From positions 1 through 64,000 of the forward strand of contig NZ_MKKY01000068.1 in the NCBI RefSeq assembly GCF_002091955.1: a stretch of DNA of 64,000 bases. Direction: 5' to 3'. This document shows positions 45,431 to 58,758 of the stretch, in pieces (within the stretch, counting starts at the first letter, position 1; every line of letters starts with the position of its first letter). A program made the translations under genes and the position numbers. Origin of the DNA: Rhodococcus sp. 1168 (GTDB lineage Bacteria; Actinomycetota; Actinomycetes; Mycobacteriales; Mycobacteriaceae). A model generated the notes under the pieces. That model was given only the letters and a program-made list of their open reading frames with translations. It was not told where the DNA came from and did not search any database.

Positions 45431-45451
45431 TGTGGATAACCGTGTGGATAA
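45431..45451 (-). promoter_or_regulatory. Pair of perfect DnaA boxes
   Basis: TGTGGATAA at 45431-45439 and at 45443-45451 (TTATCCACA on the minus strand), 12 bp apart, i.e. on nearly the same helix face. Confidence 0.85.
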
Positions 45452-45873
45452 CCGGCTGGATCTGGGGATGGATTGTGGGAGCCTGTGAACCGATGTGATT
45501 CGTCCACAGGCTGTTAGCTCGCCACCGGTGATTGGTCCCGAATTCATCCCCACGACACCACGCTTGGCGACCAGGTACTACACACCGCGGTGCACAGATT
45601 CCACAGGACCTATTAATACTAAGAATTTCTCTTGAAAAGACCTTCTTCTAAAAGAGGTGTTGGGGAACGATTCGTTCACAAGCCCAACCGGCCAGTCATC
45701 GGCCAGCGTCGTCGACGCCGTCGTTCGGCTTTCAAGTTGGTCAGGAAGGGCATACGGTGTGCTTCTGCTCGGTTGTGTCAGACTCTTCGATGCACCGGTC
45801 ATGAGCGCACGTCGCGCTCACCGCAGACATTGTGGGAACGAACTGCTGCCGAACGAGAGGAAAGACTTTAGCG

Positions 45874-47058
45874 ATGGAGCTTGGAAGTCTGAAGTTTCGC
45901 GTTGCTCGCGAAGATTTTTCCGATTCCGTTGCCTGGGTTGCTCGAAGCCTCCCGTCCAGGCCGCCCGTTCCCGTTCTCGGCGGAGTTCTGCTCGCCGTCG
46001 ACGAGCAGGGTCTGACTGTTTCCGGGTTCGACTACGAGGTATCAGCCCAGGTCCGGGTATCTGCTGAGGTCGCAACTGCTGGCCGAGTCCTTGTCTCCGG
46101 CAAGCTTTTGGCCGATATCACGAAGTCTCTCCCGAACAAGCCCGTCGACGTCGGGGTCGAGGGAACTCGAGTGCTCATCACTTGCGGGAGCGCGAAGTTC
46201 TCGTTGCCGACGATGCCCGTCGAGGACTACCCCCAGCTTCCCGAGCTGCCGACGCAGACCGGATCGATCCCGGTGGAGGTGTTCTCCGAAGCCATCGCGC
46301 AGGTCGCAGTTGCGGCAGGCAAGGACGACACCCTCCCGATGCTGACCGGCATCCGAGTCGAGATCGCGGGCACCAAGGTGGTGCTCGCTGCCACCGATCG
46401 ATTCCGCCTGGCCGTTCGCGAACTCGAGTGGACACCTGTCGGTGGGGACATCACGACCGAAGTTCTCATACCTGCGAAGACGCTGTCCGAGTCGGCGAAG
46501 ACCTTGGTCGGAAATGCGAGCTCACCCGTCGAACTTGCCCTGGGTTCGGGGTCGACCATCGGCGCCGACGGCTTGCTGGGAATCATCAGCGAAGGCCGCC
46601 GCACCACCACTCGACTTCTGGACGCAGACTTTCCCAAGTTCCGCCAGCTGCTGCCACCGGAGCACACGGCCGTCGCGGTCGTGGAGATAGCTCCGCTCGT
46701 CGAAGCCATCAAGCGCGTCGCGCTGGTAGCCGAGCGCGGTGCTCAGGTGAGACTCGAGTTCTCTGCCGAAGGGGTGCTTCTCTCCGCAGGCGGTGACGAT
46801 GCAGGGCGTGCCGAAGAGGGCTTGCTTGCAGACTTCCAAGGCGAGGCACTGACGATCGCCTTCAATCCGGGGTATTTGATCGACGGCTTGTCCTCGTTGC
46901 ACAGTGAAAAAGTTACGTTCGGGTTCACCACTCCCAGTCGGCCGGCAGTTCTGCGTCCGACCACCGAGGACGAGCTCGTTGCGGATTCCTCGGGCAAGTT
47001 CCCAGCACCGGAAAGCGCGTACACGTATCTGCTGATGCCGGTTCGACTACCTGGCTGA
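45874..47058 (+). CDS. dnaN: DNA polymerase III sliding clamp, beta subunit
   Basis: 394 residues in three clamp domains. [20 protein letters not shown] at the start, [14 protein letters not shown] in the middle domain and the C-terminal [10 protein letters not shown] ending are the DnaN hallmarks. Start chosen at the ATG 45874; the longer frame from 45832 lacks homology-like sequence. A weak ribosome site GAGAGGA lies 12 nt upstream. Confidence 0.97.
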   Translation: MELGSLKFRVAREDFSDSVAWVARSLPSRPPVPVLGGVLLAVDEQGLTVSGFDYEVSAQVRVSAEVATAGRVLVSGKLLADITKSLPNKPVDVGVEGTRVLITCGSAKFSLPTMPVEDYPQLPELPTQTGSIPVEVFSEAIAQVAVAAGKDDTLPMLTGIRVEIAGTKVVLAATDRFRLAVRELEWTPVGGDITTEVLIPAKTLSESAKTLVGNASSPVELALGSGSTIGADGLLGIISEGRRTTTRLLDADFPKFRQLLPPEHTAVAVVEIAPLVEAIKRVALVAERGAQVRLEFSAEGVLLSAGGDDAGRAEEGLLADFQGEALTIAFNPGYLIDGLSSLHSEKVTFGFTTPSRPAVLRPTTEDELVADSSGKFPAPESAYTYLLMPVRLPG

Positions 47059-47134
47059 TCGGATACGGAACACGTACGGATGCGGTTTACTCGACACCAA
47101 GGGGCATCCGCACACTAGAGAAGGACATCTTTTC

Positions 47135-48055
47135 ATGCAGCTGGGACTGGTCGGCCTCGGGAAAATGGGCTTCAACATGCGCGAGCGCCTACGTGCGCAC
47201 GGGCACGAGGTGATCGGCTATGACCCGAGACCAGAGGTTACGGACGCCCCGTCCCTCGAGGAGCTGGCCAAGATGTTGGTGGCGCCGCGGGTGGTGTGGG
47301 TCATGGTTCCGTCCGGTGATATCACCCGAAATACGATCGCGTCGTTGAGCGAGGTACTCGACAAGGGCGATTTGGTCATCGACGGTGGCAACTCCAGGTT
47401 CACCGACGATGCCGCGAACGCCGAACGACTTGCTGCGAAAGGTATCGGTTACGTCGATGCCGGCGTGTCCGGTGGTGTATGGGGACTCGAAAACGGATAC
47501 GGCCTGATGGTGGGTGGTTCGGAGGAGGACGTTGCACGCGCCCTTCCGATCTTCGACGCGCTACGCCCAGAGGGTGAGCGTGCCGACGGGTTCGTCCATG
47601 CAGGCCCGGTCGGTGCAGGCCACTACGCGAAAATGGTTCACAACGGTATCGAGTATGGCCTCATGCAGGCGTACGCCGAGGGTTACGAGCTGCTCGAGGC
47701 GGAAGAACTCGTTCAGGACGTCCACGGTGTGCTGCGTGCGTGGAGTAAAGGGACCGTTGTTCGTTCGTGGCTGCTCGATCTGCTCGTTCAGGCCCTGGCT
47801 CAGGACCCCGAGTTCAGCGAGATCTCCGGTTACACGGAGGATTCCGGTGAAGGTCGGTGGACGGTGGAAGAGGCGATCAGACATGCGGTCCCGGTGCCGG
47901 TTATCTCGGCTGCACTGTTCGCGAGATTTGCTTCGCGGCAGGATGATTCGCCTTCTATGAAGGCTGTATCGGCTCTTCGTAACCAGTTCGGTGGCCATGC
48001 CGTCAAGCGAGCAGGTGCCGATGAATTACTTCGAGCACCCGACCCCAAGAAATAG
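47135..48055 (+). CDS. gnd: 6-phosphogluconate dehydrogenase, decarboxylating (Gnd/YqeC-type)
   Basis: 306 residues. NAD(P)-binding [16 protein letters not shown], substrate-binding [20 protein letters not shown] and [20 protein letters not shown] are the 6PGDH motifs. The short length marks the NAD-type (YqeC-like) enzyme rather than the 470-residue NADP form. Converts 6-phosphogluconate to ribulose-5-phosphate. It lies between dnaN and recF as in many mycolic-acid bacteria. AGAAGGA precedes the ATG. Confidence 0.93.
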   Translation: MQLGLVGLGKMGFNMRERLRAHGHEVIGYDPRPEVTDAPSLEELAKMLVAPRVVWVMVPSGDITRNTIASLSEVLDKGDLVIDGGNSRFTDDAANAERLAAKGIGYVDAGVSGGVWGLENGYGLMVGGSEEDVARALPIFDALRPEGERADGFVHAGPVGAGHYAKMVHNGIEYGLMQAYAEGYELLEAEELVQDVHGVLRAWSKGTVVRSWLLDLLVQALAQDPEFSEISGYTEDSGEGRWTVEEAIRHAVPVPVISAALFARFASRQDDSPSMKAVSALRNQFGGHAVKRAGADELLRAPDPKK

Positions 48056-48057
48056 CC

Positions 48058-49269
48058 TTGTTCGTTCGTTCGTTCACTCTTCGCGACTTTCGTTCGTGGG
48101 ATGACGTCACCACTGATCTCGGTCCTGGATCGGTGGTGTTCGTCGGTCCCAACGGGCATGGAAAGACGAATCTGCTCGAGTCGCTCGGATACCTGTCGAC
48201 GTTGTCCTCTCACCGTGTGTCCTCTGATGCTCCGCTGATCAGAGCAGGTGCAGAACGGGCCTTTGCGAGTGCATCGGTCATCAATCAGGGTCGAGAATTG
48301 ACGATCGATGTCGAGATCCTCGAGGGCCGGGCGAACAAGGCAAGGATGAATCGATCTCCGGTTCGGCGGCCTCGTGAGATATTGGGTGTGTTGCGCAGTG
48401 TCTTGTTCGCGCCCGAGGATCTCGCGCTGGTGCGCGGAGACCCAGGCGAGCGTCGTAGGTATCTCGACGAACTTCTGACGACGCGTCGTCCGCGAATGGC
48501 CGCTGTCAGAGCAGATTACGACAAAGTTCTCCGTCAGCGATCGGCATTGCTCAAGACGGCCGGCGGATCCTTGCGACGTGGTTCGAGCTCGAGTGACGGT
48601 GTGGGTGCATTGGCGACTTTGGATGTGTGGGATGGGCACCTCGCTGCGCATGGTGCCGAGTTACTATCCGCAAGAATCGGTTTGGTGCACGAGCTGACAC
48701 CTCATGTAGTGGAGTCGTATTCTTCGATCGCCCCGGAGTCACGTCCCGCAACGATCAAGTATCGCAGCAGTCTCGCCGAAGCGCTGCCACCGGAATTCTC
48801 CGATCCGAATCGCGAACCCGAATCCGATGATGTCGAGGTGCTGGAAGCTGCTTTCTTGCATCAACTTTCGATGATGCGCACGCGTGAGATCGAACGTGGA
48901 GTCTGCCTGGTCGGACCTCACCGGGACGATCTCGAACTGGGGCTCGGTGATCAACCGGCGAAAGGCTATGCGAGCCATGGTGAATCGTGGTCCTTCGCGT
49001 TGTCGTTACGTTTGGCTTCGTTCGGGCTGCTCCGTGCCGAAGGTAGCGACCCGGTCCTGATGCTCGACGACGTATTCGCTGAATTGGATCGCAAACGTCG
49101 TAGCGCACTCGCGCGCGTGGCTTCAGGAGCGGAGCAGGTGATCATCACGGCCGCGGTCGCTGAGGACATCCCGACCGAAATCGATGCCAGACGCTTCGGT
49201 GTGGAAGCCGTTCAGGGAGATTTGGGTCGAATCTCCAACATCACTCCCCTCGAAGAAAATGTGTGCTGA
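48058..49269 (+). CDS. recF: DNA replication and repair protein RecF
   Basis: 403 residues, SMC-like ATPase loading RecA at gaps. The N-terminal [12 protein letters not shown], Walker [14 protein letters not shown] (about 29-41), signature region and Walker [18 protein letters not shown] are present. TTG start at 48058, 2 nt after the gnd stop, without a strong ribosome site, so coupling to gnd is likely; the protein start matches the family exactly. Its stop overlaps the next start by one nt (TGATG). Confidence 0.95.
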   Translation: MFVRSFTLRDFRSWDDVTTDLGPGSVVFVGPNGHGKTNLLESLGYLSTLSSHRVSSDAPLIRAGAERAFASASVINQGRELTIDVEILEGRANKARMNRSPVRRPREILGVLRSVLFAPEDLALVRGDPGERRRYLDELLTTRRPRMAAVRADYDKVLRQRSALLKTAGGSLRRGSSSSDGVGALATLDVWDGHLAAHGAELLSARIGLVHELTPHVVESYSSIAPESRPATIKYRSSLAEALPPEFSDPNREPESDDVEVLEAAFLHQLSMMRTREIERGVCLVGPHRDDLELGLGDQPAKGYASHGESWSFALSLRLASFGLLRAEGSDPVLMLDDVFAELDRKRRSALARVASGAEQVIITAAVAEDIPTEIDARRFGVEAVQGDLGRISNITPLEENVC

Positions 49270-49823
49270 TGACCGAAGACGCTGGAAGCAAAGATCCGGA
49301 GAACGAACTACGCGGAGTAGATCTTGCTCGACGTGCCCTCGAGGATGCGCGTGCGGCGGCGAAAGCGAGCGGTAAGGCCGTGGGGCAGGGACGGTCTTCG
49401 CCCAGCGGTGGAGTGCGCGCTCTCAGAGGTCGGCGCAAGCGTGGATGGTCCGGGGCCGGACCAGACGATCGCGATCCACAGACACTCGGTTCGGTGGCCG
49501 GTTCGATTGCAAAGAACCGTGGATGGTCCGACAAGGTGGCAGAGGGCACGGTGATGGGGCGGTGGCCTACCGTCGTCGGCGAGGATATTGCGGCACACGC
49601 TGTCCCTGTCAAGCTCGAGGACAGCGTTTTGAGCATATCGGCGGAGTCGACGGCGTGGGCCACTCAACTTCGGTTGATGCAGGCGCAGATTCTGGCCAAG
49701 ATCGCCGCCGCGGTCGGCCACGGGATCGTGAAGTCGCTGAAGATCACCGGACCTACTACGAAAAGCTGGCGTAAGGGTGATCGCCACGTCAAGGGCAGGG
49801 GTCCCCGAGATACGTATGGGTAA
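49269..49823 (+). CDS. dciA: DciA-like DUF721 protein (replicative helicase loader)
   Basis: 184 residues. The C-terminal DUF721 domain is visible: [20 protein letters not shown] and [20 protein letters not shown]. The basic, disordered N-terminal part is typical of the actinobacterial form that lies after recF (Rv0004 position). DciA acts in loading the DnaB helicase at the origin. Confidence 0.9.
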   Translation: MTEDAGSKDPENELRGVDLARRALEDARAAAKASGKAVGQGRSSPSGGVRALRGRRKRGWSGAGPDDRDPQTLGSVAGSIAKNRGWSDKVAEGTVMGRWPTVVGEDIAAHAVPVKLEDSVLSISAESTAWATQLRLMQAQILAKIAAAVGHGIVKSLKITGPTTKSWRKGDRHVKGRGPRDTYG

Positions 49824-49909
49824 ACAGTCGTATCGTGATATTTCACGAGTGGGATTATCATAACTTCGCCGGTGATTCAAGGGTATTGTGGGTGATTGGC
49901 CGTTTTCGG

Positions 49910-50923
49910 ATGCGTGTCCACTCGGTTTTACCAAGGCTGTTGGCTCGGGGCAGCCGACTCAGTCGACGAAGGGATGCAGTGTTGCCCAAGAATTTTCGAA
50001 CTTCGGACCGTAACGGGCACTCGACAGTCGCGATAACACACGATGTCGACGTAGCTACGCCGAACGACAGGGTCATTCTGCAGGCCAGAAATGTCTCGTT
50101 CGACTGGGGCTCGCTACCGCTTCACTACGTGGACTCCGATCCGTTGGCGACCCATCTGTTCAACGTGATGCATCTTCTTCTGCCCGAGGGTGAGGAGTGG
50201 TTCGTCCGGACATTCAAGGAAGCTCTCCCCTTGATCCATGACGAGCAGCTCAAAGAGGACGTCATCGGCTTCATCGGGCAGGAAGCAGTACACGCTCAGG
50301 CCCACACACAGGTCCTCGATCAGCTCACCGCCTACGGGATCGACGTCGAGCCGTATGTCGAGCAGATGCGATTCCTGTTCGGGCGTGCGCTGGGAAACCG
50401 GACCGGACACTCGCGGAACAGCCTGGTGGAGCGCATTGCGCTGATCGCAGCGGTCGAACACTTGACGGCTTTTCTCGGGGACTGGGTCCTCAATGCACGT
50501 CAGCTCGACGTCGTCGAATTCGACCCGACCATGTTGGACCTGTTGAGGTGGCACGGGGCTGAAGAAGTCGAGCACCGATCGGTGGCCTTCGAGGTCATGC
50601 AGTACTTCGACGTACGACCGGCTCGACGGCTGCGGACTTACATCGCCATCGCGCCGACAATGGTGTGGTTCTGGACGCGCGGGGTGCGGTTCTTGATGAA
50701 TCAGGACCCGACATTGGCAGCTCTGCCACCGAAAGATCGCCGACCCTCATTGCGTGACTACTGCAAGGTTGCTGCTCGAGGGCTCTTTCCAAGTCCGAAG
50801 TCGTTGTGGAAAGCATCGTTGCGCTATCTGCGGTCCGATTACCATCCGTCACAGGAAGGATCCACCGCGCAGGCGGTGCAATATCTCGCCACGTCCCCGG
50901 CTGCCCGCGCAGCAGCACGGTGA
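49910..50923 (+). CDS. PF10118-like predicted di-iron protein ('metal-dependent hydrolase')
   Basis: About 337 residues. Ferritin-like metal ligands are visible: LLPEGEEWF, then IGQEAVHAQAH (ExxH), AAVEHLTAFLGD and HGAEEVEHRSVAFE (ExxH), i.e. the E / ExxH / E / ExxH order of di-iron carboxylate proteins. The family is usually annotated as a metal-dependent hydrolase. The start is not certain: GTG 49835, ATG 49910 and GTG 49979 (after AAGGGA) are in frame. It overlaps the reductase gene by 4 nt. An oxygenase or desaturase-like role with that reductase is inference. Confidence 0.8.
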   Translation: MRVHSVLPRLLARGSRLSRRRDAVLPKNFRTSDRNGHSTVAITHDVDVATPNDRVILQARNVSFDWGSLPLHYVDSDPLATHLFNVMHLLLPEGEEWFVRTFKEALPLIHDEQLKEDVIGFIGQEAVHAQAHTQVLDQLTAYGIDVEPYVEQMRFLFGRALGNRTGHSRNSLVERIALIAAVEHLTAFLGDWVLNARQLDVVEFDPTMLDLLRWHGAEEVEHRSVAFEVMQYFDVRPARRLRTYIAIAPTMVWFWTRGVRFLMNQDPTLAALPPKDRRPSLRDYCKVAARGLFPSPKSLWKASLRYLRSDYHPSQEGSTAQAVQYLATSPAARAAAR

Positions 50924-52053
50924 GTGCATTGGGGTTTCGTCGCAAGTGGACAAAAATGACGCGGTCGGTCGAAACCTTCCGTGTGGGCCGAGTCATTCCG
51001 GGTGATCTGTACGGTCGGGCGGCGTCGGATCAGACGGTGTCGATCGTGACCGACGCCTTGGACAAGTGGTTCGCCCTCCTCGACGACGGGTCCTATTCCA
51101 ATGAGTATGCTGCGCCGGAAGTAGTGCGTACCGTCTCACTCACTCTCGATCGGCGAGAAATTCTTTGTGTCGATCAGTGCGTGGCGCAGCTGACTTTCCG
51201 GTCGTCCGACGGGTCGCCCCTGCCCGCTTGGGCACCGGGAATGCACCTGGACTTCCACTTGCCTTCGGGACGGCGTCGGCAGTACTCGTTGTGCGGAGAT
51301 CCTGGTGACCTCGGCAATTACACCGTTGCGGTGCGGTACATCCCGGACGGAGGCGGTGGATCACAGGAAATGCATGCCCTCGAGGAGGGAGCTGAACTTG
51401 TGGTTCGCGGACCACGCAACGGGTTTCCTTTCGTACCGAGCGGGCAGGCGGTGTTCGTCGCCGGTGGAATCGGTATCACTGCGATCATTCCGATGGTGCG
51501 TGCCGCACGCGAAGTGGGTATGGATTGGCATCTCGTCTACTGTGGTCGTTCTCGTGAATCGATGCCGTTCCTCGACGAGATCGCGACGTGGGATTCTGAC
51601 CGCGTGACGGTACGCACTGACGATGTCGAAGGTATTCCGTCCGGCCCGACACTGCTCGAGCGCGTGGTCGGCGGTGCAGTCTATTGCTGCGGTCCACCGC
51701 CGATGATCGAGTGCGTGCGAATGGCGTTCGACGCGTTCCCTGCCACACATCTGTACTTCGAACGGTTCTCTGCGCCACCGGTGCGCGGCGGAGTGGAGTT
51801 CGAGGTTCAGTTGGTGAACTCCGGAGCAGTCGTTACCGTTCCGGCGGACAAGACTGTGCTGGAGAAGATTCGAGAGATTCGGCCCGATGTCAGCTACTCC
51901 TGCCAGCAGGGATTTTGTGGAACGTGCCGGGTGCGCGTTCTCAGTGGAAGGCCCGAACACCGAGAACACCGGCTGACCTCGGACGAACAGGAGCAGGAAA
52001 TGTTGATCTGTGTGTCCCGCTCGAACGGCGACCGGATCGTGCTGGACCTCTGA
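50920..52053 (+). CDS. Ferredoxin-type oxidoreductase (PDR/VanB-like, FNR + 2Fe-2S)
   Basis: About 377 residues from the GTG at 50920, which overlaps the upstream stop (GTGA). FMN/FAD-binding RRQYSLCGDP, NAD-binding VAGGIGITAIIPMVRAA and YCCGPPPMI, and a C-terminal plant-type 2Fe-2S domain SCQQGFCGTCRVRVLSG ... CVSRS with the four cysteines. This is the layout of phthalate-dioxygenase-reductase-like enzymes. It most likely passes electrons from NAD(P)H to the di-iron protein encoded upstream. An in-frame ATG at 50956 is an alternative start. Confidence 0.88.
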   Translation: MSALGFRRKWTKMTRSVETFRVGRVIPGDLYGRAASDQTVSIVTDALDKWFALLDDGSYSNEYAAPEVVRTVSLTLDRREILCVDQCVAQLTFRSSDGSPLPAWAPGMHLDFHLPSGRRRQYSLCGDPGDLGNYTVAVRYIPDGGGGSQEMHALEEGAELVVRGPRNGFPFVPSGQAVFVAGGIGITAIIPMVRAAREVGMDWHLVYCGRSRESMPFLDEIATWDSDRVTVRTDDVEGIPSGPTLLERVVGGAVYCCGPPPMIECVRMAFDAFPATHLYFERFSAPPVRGGVEFEVQLVNSGAVVTVPADKTVLEKIREIRPDVSYSCQQGFCGTCRVRVLSGRPEHREHRLTSDEQEQEMLICVSRSNGDRIVLDL

Positions 52054-54399
<2,346 letters not shown>

Positions 54400-54468
54400 T
54401 TGATGTCCGTAGGTCGACCCGCCACTGTCGTGTTGACCTACGGTGACTTTCTCTAGGAGAAAACGCTT

Positions 54469-57012
54469 ATGTCCGATATCACCGAACCACCAGTAGGACC
54501 GCCTCCGGGTTCGACCACCAACGCCGAGGGTGGAGATCGGATCGATCCGGTCGACATTCAAGAGGAAATGCAGCGTAGCTACATCGACTACGCGATGAGC
54601 GTCATCGTCGGCCGCGCGCTACCCGAGGTCAGAGACGGCCTGAAGCCAGTCCACCGCCGCGTGCTCTACGCCATGTACGACTCGGGCTTCCGTCCCGACC
54701 GCAGCTACGTCAAATCCGCACGCCCCGTTGCCGAAACGATGGGTAACTACCATCCGCACGGCGACAGCTCCATCTACGACGCTTTGGTCCGTTTGGCACA
54801 GCCGTGGTCGATGCGTTACCCGTTGGTCGACGGTCAGGGCAACTTCGGATCGCGCGGCAACGACGGCGCCGCCGCAATGCGTTACACCGAGGCACGCTTG
54901 ACTCCGCTCGCGATGGAGATGTTGCGCGATATCGACGAGGAAACCGTCGACTTCATTCCCAACTACGACGGCAAAACCCAAGAGCCGACGGTACTTCCGT
55001 CGCGGGTACCCAACTTGTTGATGAACGGGTCCAACGGAATCGCCGTCGGTATGGCCACCAACATTCCGCCGCACAACCTGCGCGAGCTCAGTGAAGCCGT
55101 GTTCTGGGCCCTCGATAATTTCGACGCGGACGAGGAAGCAACCTTGGCCGCGTGCATGGAACGCGTCAAGGGGCCGGACTTTCCGACCCACGGACTCATC
55201 GTCGGTGGACAGGGCATCCAGGACGCTTACTCCACCGGCCGCGGATCTATCCGGATGCGCGGCGTCGTGGAAATCGAAGAGGATTCCAACGGTCGCGCAA
55301 CGATCGTGATCACCGAGCTGCCGTACCAGGTCAACCCGGACAACATGATCACTTCGATCGCCGAGCAGGTACGTGACGGCAAGCTCGGTGGCATCTCGAA
55401 GATCGACGACGAGTCCTCGGACCGCGTCGGCCTGCGCATCGTGGTCACCATCAAGCGCGATGCTGTCGCGAAGGTCGTGCTGAACAACCTTTACAAGCAC
55501 TCCCAGCTTCAGACGAGTTTCGGCGCTAACATGCTCTCGATCGTCGATGGTGTCCCGCGTACCTTGCGTCTCGACCAGATGATTCGCTTCTACGTGGCCC
55601 ATCAGCTCGAAGTGATCGTCCGTCGTACTCGATACCGGTTGCGCAAAGCGGAGGAGCGCGCACACATCTTGCGTGGACTGGTCAAAGCGCTCGATGCGCT
55701 CGACGAGGTCATTGCTTTGATCCGCCGCTCTCCCGACGTCGATTCCGCCCGCACGGGCCTCATCGACTTGCTCGAGGTCGACACGATTCAGGCCGACGCG
55801 ATCCTCGCGATGCAGCTCCGACGGCTTGCTGCCCTCGAGCGCCAGAAAATCATCGACGAGTTGGCAGAAATCGAAATCGAGATCGCTGAGCTCGAGGACA
55901 TCCTTGCCAAGCCGGAACGTCAGCGCCAGATCGTGCGCGACGAACTCGCCGAGATCGTCGAGAAGTTCGGCGACGACCGGCGCACCCGGATCATCGCTTC
56001 CGACGGCGACGTCAACGACGAGGATCTGATCGCCCGCGAGAACGTCGTGGTCACCATCACCGAGACCGGCTACGCGAAGCGCACCAGGACCGATCTCTAC
56101 CGTTCTCAGAAGCGCGGCGGCAAGGGCGTTCAGGGTGCGGGGCTCAAACAAGACGACATCGTCAGCAAGTTCTTCGTATGCTCGACGCACGACTGGATTC
56201 TCTTCTTCACCACCAAGGGGCGCGTCTACCGTGCGAAGGCGTACGAGCTGCCGGAAGCCAATCGCACCGCGCGTGGTCAGCATGTGGCCAACCTGCTCGC
56301 CTTCCAGCCGGACGAGCGGATAGCTCAGGTCATTCAGATCCAGACCTACGAGGATGCGCCTTACCTGGTTCTCGCAACCAAGGGCGGTCTGGTCAAGAAG
56401 TCCAAGCTCACCGACTTCGACTCCAACCGAAGCGGCGGCATCGTGGCGGTCAACCTGCGCGGCGAGGACGAATTGGTCGGCGCAGTGTTGGCGTCCTCGG
56501 ACGACGATCTGCTTCTCGTCTCCGCGCAGGGCCAGTCCATCCGTTTCTCGGCCACCGACGAAGTGCTTCGTCCGATGGGTCGGGCGACGTCCGGTGTGCA
56601 GGGCATGCGATTCAACGGTGAAGATCGGCTACTGTCCCTCAATGTCGTCCGCGAAGGGAAGTACCTTCTGGTGGCAACTTCGGGTGGTTACTCGAAGCGG
56701 ACTGCGATGGAGGACTACCCGCAGCAGGGCCGAGGCGGAAAGGGCGTGCTGACGATTCAGTACGATCCGAAGCGTGGCACGCTGGTGGGGGCTCTTATCG
56801 TCGACGATGATGACGAGCTGTATGCCATCACATCCGGGGGCGGCGTCATCCGTACCGCGGCAAAGCAGGTTCGGAAAGCAGGCCGTCAGACGAAGGGCGT
56901 TCGGTTGATGAATCTCGGTGAAGGCGACACACTGCTCGCTATTGCCCGCAATGCCGATGAGCCCGAATTGGGCGCTGAGGGCACCGAAGAAGATGCACCG
57001 AAGGAGTCGTAG
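54469..57012 (+). CDS. gyrA: DNA gyrase subunit A
   Basis: 847 residues. Catalytic Tyr139 in [14 protein letters not shown], quinolone-resistance region [17 protein letters not shown] and GyrA box [11 protein letters not shown] are present. The residue equivalent to E. coli Ser83 is Ser here, whereas M. tuberculosis has Ala, and the Asp is retained. TAGGAG precedes the ATG by 10 nt. The stop overlaps the DUF3566 start by one nt. Confidence 0.98.
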   Translation: MSDITEPPVGPPPGSTTNAEGGDRIDPVDIQEEMQRSYIDYAMSVIVGRALPEVRDGLKPVHRRVLYAMYDSGFRPDRSYVKSARPVAETMGNYHPHGDSSIYDALVRLAQPWSMRYPLVDGQGNFGSRGNDGAAAMRYTEARLTPLAMEMLRDIDEETVDFIPNYDGKTQEPTVLPSRVPNLLMNGSNGIAVGMATNIPPHNLRELSEAVFWALDNFDADEEATLAACMERVKGPDFPTHGLIVGGQGIQDAYSTGRGSIRMRGVVEIEEDSNGRATIVITELPYQVNPDNMITSIAEQVRDGKLGGISKIDDESSDRVGLRIVVTIKRDAVAKVVLNNLYKHSQLQTSFGANMLSIVDGVPRTLRLDQMIRFYVAHQLEVIVRRTRYRLRKAEERAHILRGLVKALDALDEVIALIRRSPDVDSARTGLIDLLEVDTIQADAILAMQLRRLAALERQKIIDELAEIEIEIAELEDILAKPERQRQIVRDELAEIVEKFGDDRRTRIIASDGDVNDEDLIARENVVVTITETGYAKRTRTDLYRSQKRGGKGVQGAGLKQDDIVSKFFVCSTHDWILFFTTKGRVYRAKAYELPEANRTARGQHVANLLAFQPDERIAQVIQIQTYEDAPYLVLATKGGLVKKSKLTDFDSNRSGGIVAVNLRGEDELVGAVLASSDDDLLLVSAQGQSIRFSATDEVLRPMGRATSGVQGMRFNGEDRLLSLNVVREGKYLLVATSGGYSKRTAMEDYPQQGRGGKGVLTIQYDPKRGTLVGALIVDDDDELYAITSGGGVIRTAAKQVRKAGRQTKGVRLMNLGEGDTLLAIARNADEPELGAEGTEEDAPKES

Positions 57013-58421
57013 TGAGTACTCCCAACAGGCCCGGTAGCAGGCCGGCCCCGCAGGGCGAACAAGGTGATGCTGCTGCGCGGCAGCCTGCGCGACCGCAACC
57101 GGCCGCACGGCCTCCTTCCGCACCGGAGCCCGGGCGTACCCCTGCGCCGCAGGCACTACCGAGGCCGACCGCGGCAGGAGCGCCGCAGAGTGGTACACGT
57201 CCTCCGGCACGGCCGACGCAGGGGCCACAGACCCAGGCACCAGGCCGCCCACCGCATGGGCCGCCGGCTCAGAGCGCCCCACAGCAGGGACCTCCACAGC
57301 AGGGCGTTCCAGGCCAGCGACCGGGTACCGGTACAACTTCGCCTGCTCAACGAACCGACTCGGCAGCTCCGGCCACGGCCGAGCAGCCCACCTCACAGCG
57401 GCCGCAAAAGGCACCGGGTGCCCCGACTTCGTCGGGGGTCCATCCTCCGGCTGGGGTGCAGCCTGCACCCCGGCCGACCGCGGCTGAGCCACCGCCGACG
57501 CAGGCAGCACCTTCGGTGAAAGGTGTGCCCGAGCGGCCACTCGAGAAGCCTTCGGCGGTGCCTGCTGCTGCATCGTCGGAACCGGCGTCGGCTCCGCTCG
57601 ATCCACTGAGGGCCGGTAGTCAGCAACCTCCGACGACGGCGCTGCCGAAAGAGCGCACCGATTCTGCTGGTGCACCCGATGGTGCGGGGCCCAACAGGTC
57701 TACGCAGGGATCGCCCCCATGGCAACGGGGGCGGGTTCAGGGTCAGCAAGAGACAGCACATCGTGCGCAGAACCAGCCGCAGACCAATCTGTCGACTCGA
57801 ACTGGAGCATTGCCGGCCGGGTCACCTGCCGATGGACCGGTCACTCCCACCGCGCAAGCTCGTGGCGAAAGTCAGGGTGCAAAGGCTCAGCGGCGGGAGG
57901 ATGCCAAGTCCAAAGCTGCCGTCATAGACGGTCCGACTCGCCATATCGAACGCAAGGATCTGGCGAAGGACATGCCGGACTTGTCGTCGGTTCGACATCC
58001 CGCGCCCAGTAGCGACGCACAGAAGGCTCCTGCCCCGGTTGCGGTTGCTGCGCGGGTAGAGGGCGAGCCGCTCCGTGCCACCATCCAGATCCGTAAGATC
58101 GATCCTTGGTCGACCCTGAAGATCTCGCTGGTGATCGCGGTGTCCTTGTTCTTCGTCTGGATGGTCGCAGTCGGGCTTCTGTACGCCGTCCTGGACGGCA
58201 TGGGCGTCTGGGACCGACTGAACAGCGCCTTCACCGAGATCGTCAACGAGGACGGTGGTGGCGGACTGGTGAGTGCAGGTCAGGTATTCGGCTACGCAGC
58301 TGTCATCGGAATCCTCAATGTGGTGTTGTTCACTGCGCTGACGACGATCGGATCGTTCATCTACAACTTGTCATCGGACCTGGTAGGGGGCGTCGAAGTG
58401 ACGCTCGCGGATCGGGACTGA
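57012..58421 (+). CDS. DUF3566 membrane protein (Rv0007-like)
   Basis: 469 residues. The N-terminal 320 residues are disordered, Pro/Ala/Gln-rich (many PPxxP and RP repeats). The DUF3566 domain begins at IRKIDPWSTLKISLVIAVSL, with membrane helices at about 370-395 and 425-450, and ends NLSSDLVGGVEVTL. Conserved behind gyrA; in mycobacteria it is implicated in cell division or envelope work, but without proven mechanism. GTG start overlapping the gyrA stop. Confidence 0.9.
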   Translation: MSTPNRPGSRPAPQGEQGDAAARQPARPQPAARPPSAPEPGRTPAPQALPRPTAAGAPQSGTRPPARPTQGPQTQAPGRPPHGPPAQSAPQQGPPQQGVPGQRPGTGTTSPAQRTDSAAPATAEQPTSQRPQKAPGAPTSSGVHPPAGVQPAPRPTAAEPPPTQAAPSVKGVPERPLEKPSAVPAAASSEPASAPLDPLRAGSQQPPTTALPKERTDSAGAPDGAGPNRSTQGSPPWQRGRVQGQQETAHRAQNQPQTNLSTRTGALPAGSPADGPVTPTAQARGESQGAKAQRREDAKSKAAVIDGPTRHIERKDLAKDMPDLSSVRHPAPSSDAQKAPAPVAVAARVEGEPLRATIQIRKIDPWSTLKISLVIAVSLFFVWMVAVGLLYAVLDGMGVWDRLNSAFTEIVNEDGGGGLVSAGQVFGYAAVIGILNVVLFTALTTIGSFIYNLSSDLVGGVEVTLADRD

Positions 58422-58545
58422 CACGGCATACGACGGCACCGCATCGAGCCGTTTTGGAGTACAGCGGCTCGATGCGGTAACCTCACTCCTCGGTTCGAGG
58501 AGAATAATTTCCTCGAATTAATTGGTCCCTGTGACCGAGGTTCGA

Positions 58546-58619
58546 GGGCCTATAGCTCAGGCGGTTAGAGCGCTTCCCTGATAAGGAAGAGGTCGGAGGT
58601 TCAAGTCCTCCTAGGCCCA
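58546..58619 (+). tRNA. tRNA-Ile (anticodon GAT)
   Basis: 74 nt. Acceptor stem GGGCCTA / TAGGCCC with discriminator A, D-arm with AGCTCAGGCGGTTAGAGC, anticodon GAT at 58580-58582 inside CTGATAA, and T-arm GGTTCAAGTCC. The CCA end is not encoded. Confidence 0.97.
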
Positions 58620-58638
58620 CAACCAGAAGGCGGAGAGG

Positions 58639-58758
58639 ATGAGATTCGTGAAGATTCTCCTCCTCGCCGGTGCGGTTGTGACAGTGATTTCGACAGTGAC
58701 GAAGCTGCGAGCAGTGCGTAGCGGAGACGGTGTCTGGCACGAAGTCATAACTGACTGA
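58639..58758 (+). CDS. DLW-39-like small membrane protein
   Basis: 39 residues, ATG at 58639 and TGA at 58756. One N-terminal hydrophobic helix (FVKILLLAGAVVTVISTV) and a charged tail ending GDGVWHEVITD. Actinobacteria carry a conserved protein of about 39 residues near gyrA and tRNA-Ile/Ala named DLW-39 for its DLW motif; here the motif reads GVW. GGAGAGG lies right upstream. Function unknown. Confidence 0.75.
   Translation: MRFVKILLLAGAVVTVISTVTKLRAVRSGDGVWHEVITD

Larger units (their letters stand above)
45236..45873. other. oriC (dnaA-dnaN intergenic region)
   Basis: 638 bp without a gene. Two exact DnaA boxes TGTGGATAA (45431-45439, 45443-45451), variants such as TCGTCCACA (45500-45508) and TTCCACAGG near 45600, and AT-rich stretches (45355-45400, 45610-45660) that could unwind. 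This is the usual position of the origin in mycolic-acid actinobacteria. The exact unwinding site cannot be set by eye. Confidence 0.85.

Noticed and set aside
54619..56283. A 554-codon open frame antisense to gyrA
   Set aside because: It is the mirror of a strongly coding gene; the translation has no domain and is typical of antisense frames in high-GC DNA.
56629..57675. A 348-codon minus-strand frame over the gyrA/DUF3566 junction
   Set aside because: Antisense to the low-complexity Pro/Ala/Gln region; composition artefact.
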